Positions 63,440-64,000 of a stretch of 64,000 nt of DNA are shown here, in pieces. Both the position numbers and the translations under genes were made by a program. How positions within the stretch are numbered: the stretch's first letter is position 1; every line of letters starts with the position of its first letter. The notes below the pieces were generated by a model. That model was not told the origin of the DNA and did not search any database. It saw only the letters and a list, made by a program, of their open reading frames with translations. Where the stretch lies: the NCBI RefSeq assembly GCF_000420425.1, contig NZ_ATUX01000008.1, forward strand, positions 169,984 through 233,983. Reading direction: 5' to 3'. Origin of the DNA: Schaalia vaccimaxillae DSM 15804 (GTDB lineage Bacteria; Actinomycetota; Actinomycetes; Actinomycetales; Actinomycetaceae).

Positions 63440-64000
63440 CGTTCTGCGGTGCATAGGGTCTCTTTTGCTTTGTTGTTTCCTGCTAGTCGGAGTGCATTCT
63501 TCGACAGCGTTTGCTGACGGCGGTTGGGGATCGCGCACAGATGACGATCGAGTCATCATTGAGGGATACAACCGAGTCAAACCATCCAGAGGGGCAGACA
63601 TTGCTCCAACGACTTCTGAAGCTTCGGTTGTTTCTGGTGTTGGTTGGGAGGAGTGGTGGCGCGAGCGGGTTGCTAAGTGTGAGGTGTTGAAGATTTCGGG
63701 TGGGTGGGATTCTGATCCGGATTGTATGGGGATTACGTGGGAGCCTGACCCTGTAGACAGTGAGCCTGGTGGGAGTGTGGATGTGCCTTCGGGCGCTCAG
63801 ATCATTGAGTATGCGACTGCCACTGTTCAAGCCAAACCCGCAGGCCTTGTTGTCCAACCCTCCACCCGAGCGTTGGTGTCTGTGCCGACTTTGGTTCACG
63901 CCACCACTCCTACCCAAATCTTGTCGACTAGTTTGTTGGGTCAACCCATTGTGGTGACGTTGCAAGCGACGTCGTATTCGTTTGATTTTGGTGACGGCAC
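63429..64000 (+). CDS. Secreted PKD-like protein, truncated by window end
   Basis: An ATG overlapping the end of the lipoprotein gene, with GGAGGT 8 bases upstream, opens a frame that stays open to the last base. It begins MNINVLRCIGSLLLCCFLLV, a signal peptide ending near STAFADGG. About 190 residues are visible. A WEEWWRERVAKCEVL segment with a second Cys (DPDCMG) follows, and the last residues SFDFGDGT match the start of a PKD domain. Probably a surface protein made with the lipoprotein. Confidence 0.8.
   Translation, partial: MNINVLRCIGSLLLCCFLLVGVHSSTAFADGGWGSRTDDDRVIIEGYNRVKPSRGADIAPTTSEASVVSGVGWEEWWRERVAKCEVLKISGGWDSDPDCMGITWEPDPVDSEPGGSVDVPSGAQIIEYATATVQAKPAGLVVQPSTRALVSVPTLVHATTPTQILSTSLLGQPIVVTLQATSYSFDFGDG

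Overview
The window is a gene-dense stretch of chromosome from a mid/high-GC Gram-positive actinobacterium. WXG100 proteins with EccB/EccC/EccD and mycosins, a PknB-type kinase with FHA partners, many GTG starts and the clpC, ygfZ-dtd, purA and rlmB/cysS sets all fit. Actinomycetaceae (Schaalia/Actinomyces-like) is my best guess from gene content; the sequence has no rRNA to settle it. I saw no tRNA or rRNA gene, CRISPR array, transposase or integrase.

Region 1 (1-32.4 kb) is one large type VII secretion (T7SS) supercluster. Two tandem secreted subtilisin-like proteases (the first frameshifted) flank two substrate-like proteins. A minus-strand set follows: EccC (three ATPase domains), a lipoprotein, a PP2C phosphatase and an FHA protein. 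Divergent from it are a first EccD-like membrane protein and an RDD-FHA protein. Next come two WXG100 genes and an EccD-EccB-MycP operon. The region closes with a coupled minus-strand operon: a ~2040-residue Ig/FnIII surface protein, a MoxR ATPase, a DUF58 protein, a transglutaminase-fold membrane protein that lacks catalytic Cys and His, and a Ser/Thr kinase. Kinase, phosphatase and two FHA readers suggest phospho-control of the secretion machine. EccA and EccE are not seen.

Region 2 (32.4-50.8 kb) is mostly housekeeping: clpC, a short frameshifted gene, dtd, ygfZ, a nitrobindin-like gene, an ABC exporter with a divergent two-component system, TetR plus a convergent NADPH/F420-type reductase with two palindromic operators, an integral membrane protein, purA, a membrane-bound MerR regulator with a zinc ribbon, and rlmB. 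A 138-bp MITE-like element lies between merR and rlmB. Four intergenic arrays of a 22-bp repeat lie near the starts of minus-strand genes, three here and one upstream of cysS.

Region 3 (50.85-61.09 kb) is a carbohydrate island: LacI regulator, sugar-binding lipoprotein, two permeases, GH31 alpha-xylosidase, GH1 beta-glucosidase and GH13 alpha-glucosidase. It sits between cysS and rlmB, genes usually adjacent in actinobacteria, and is bounded by a 21-bp direct repeat (20/21 identical). Two identical 16-bp palindromes mark the LacI operators.

Region 4 (61.1-64 kb) has cysS, then a DUF6318-like lipoprotein coupled to a secreted PKD-like protein cut off by the window end.
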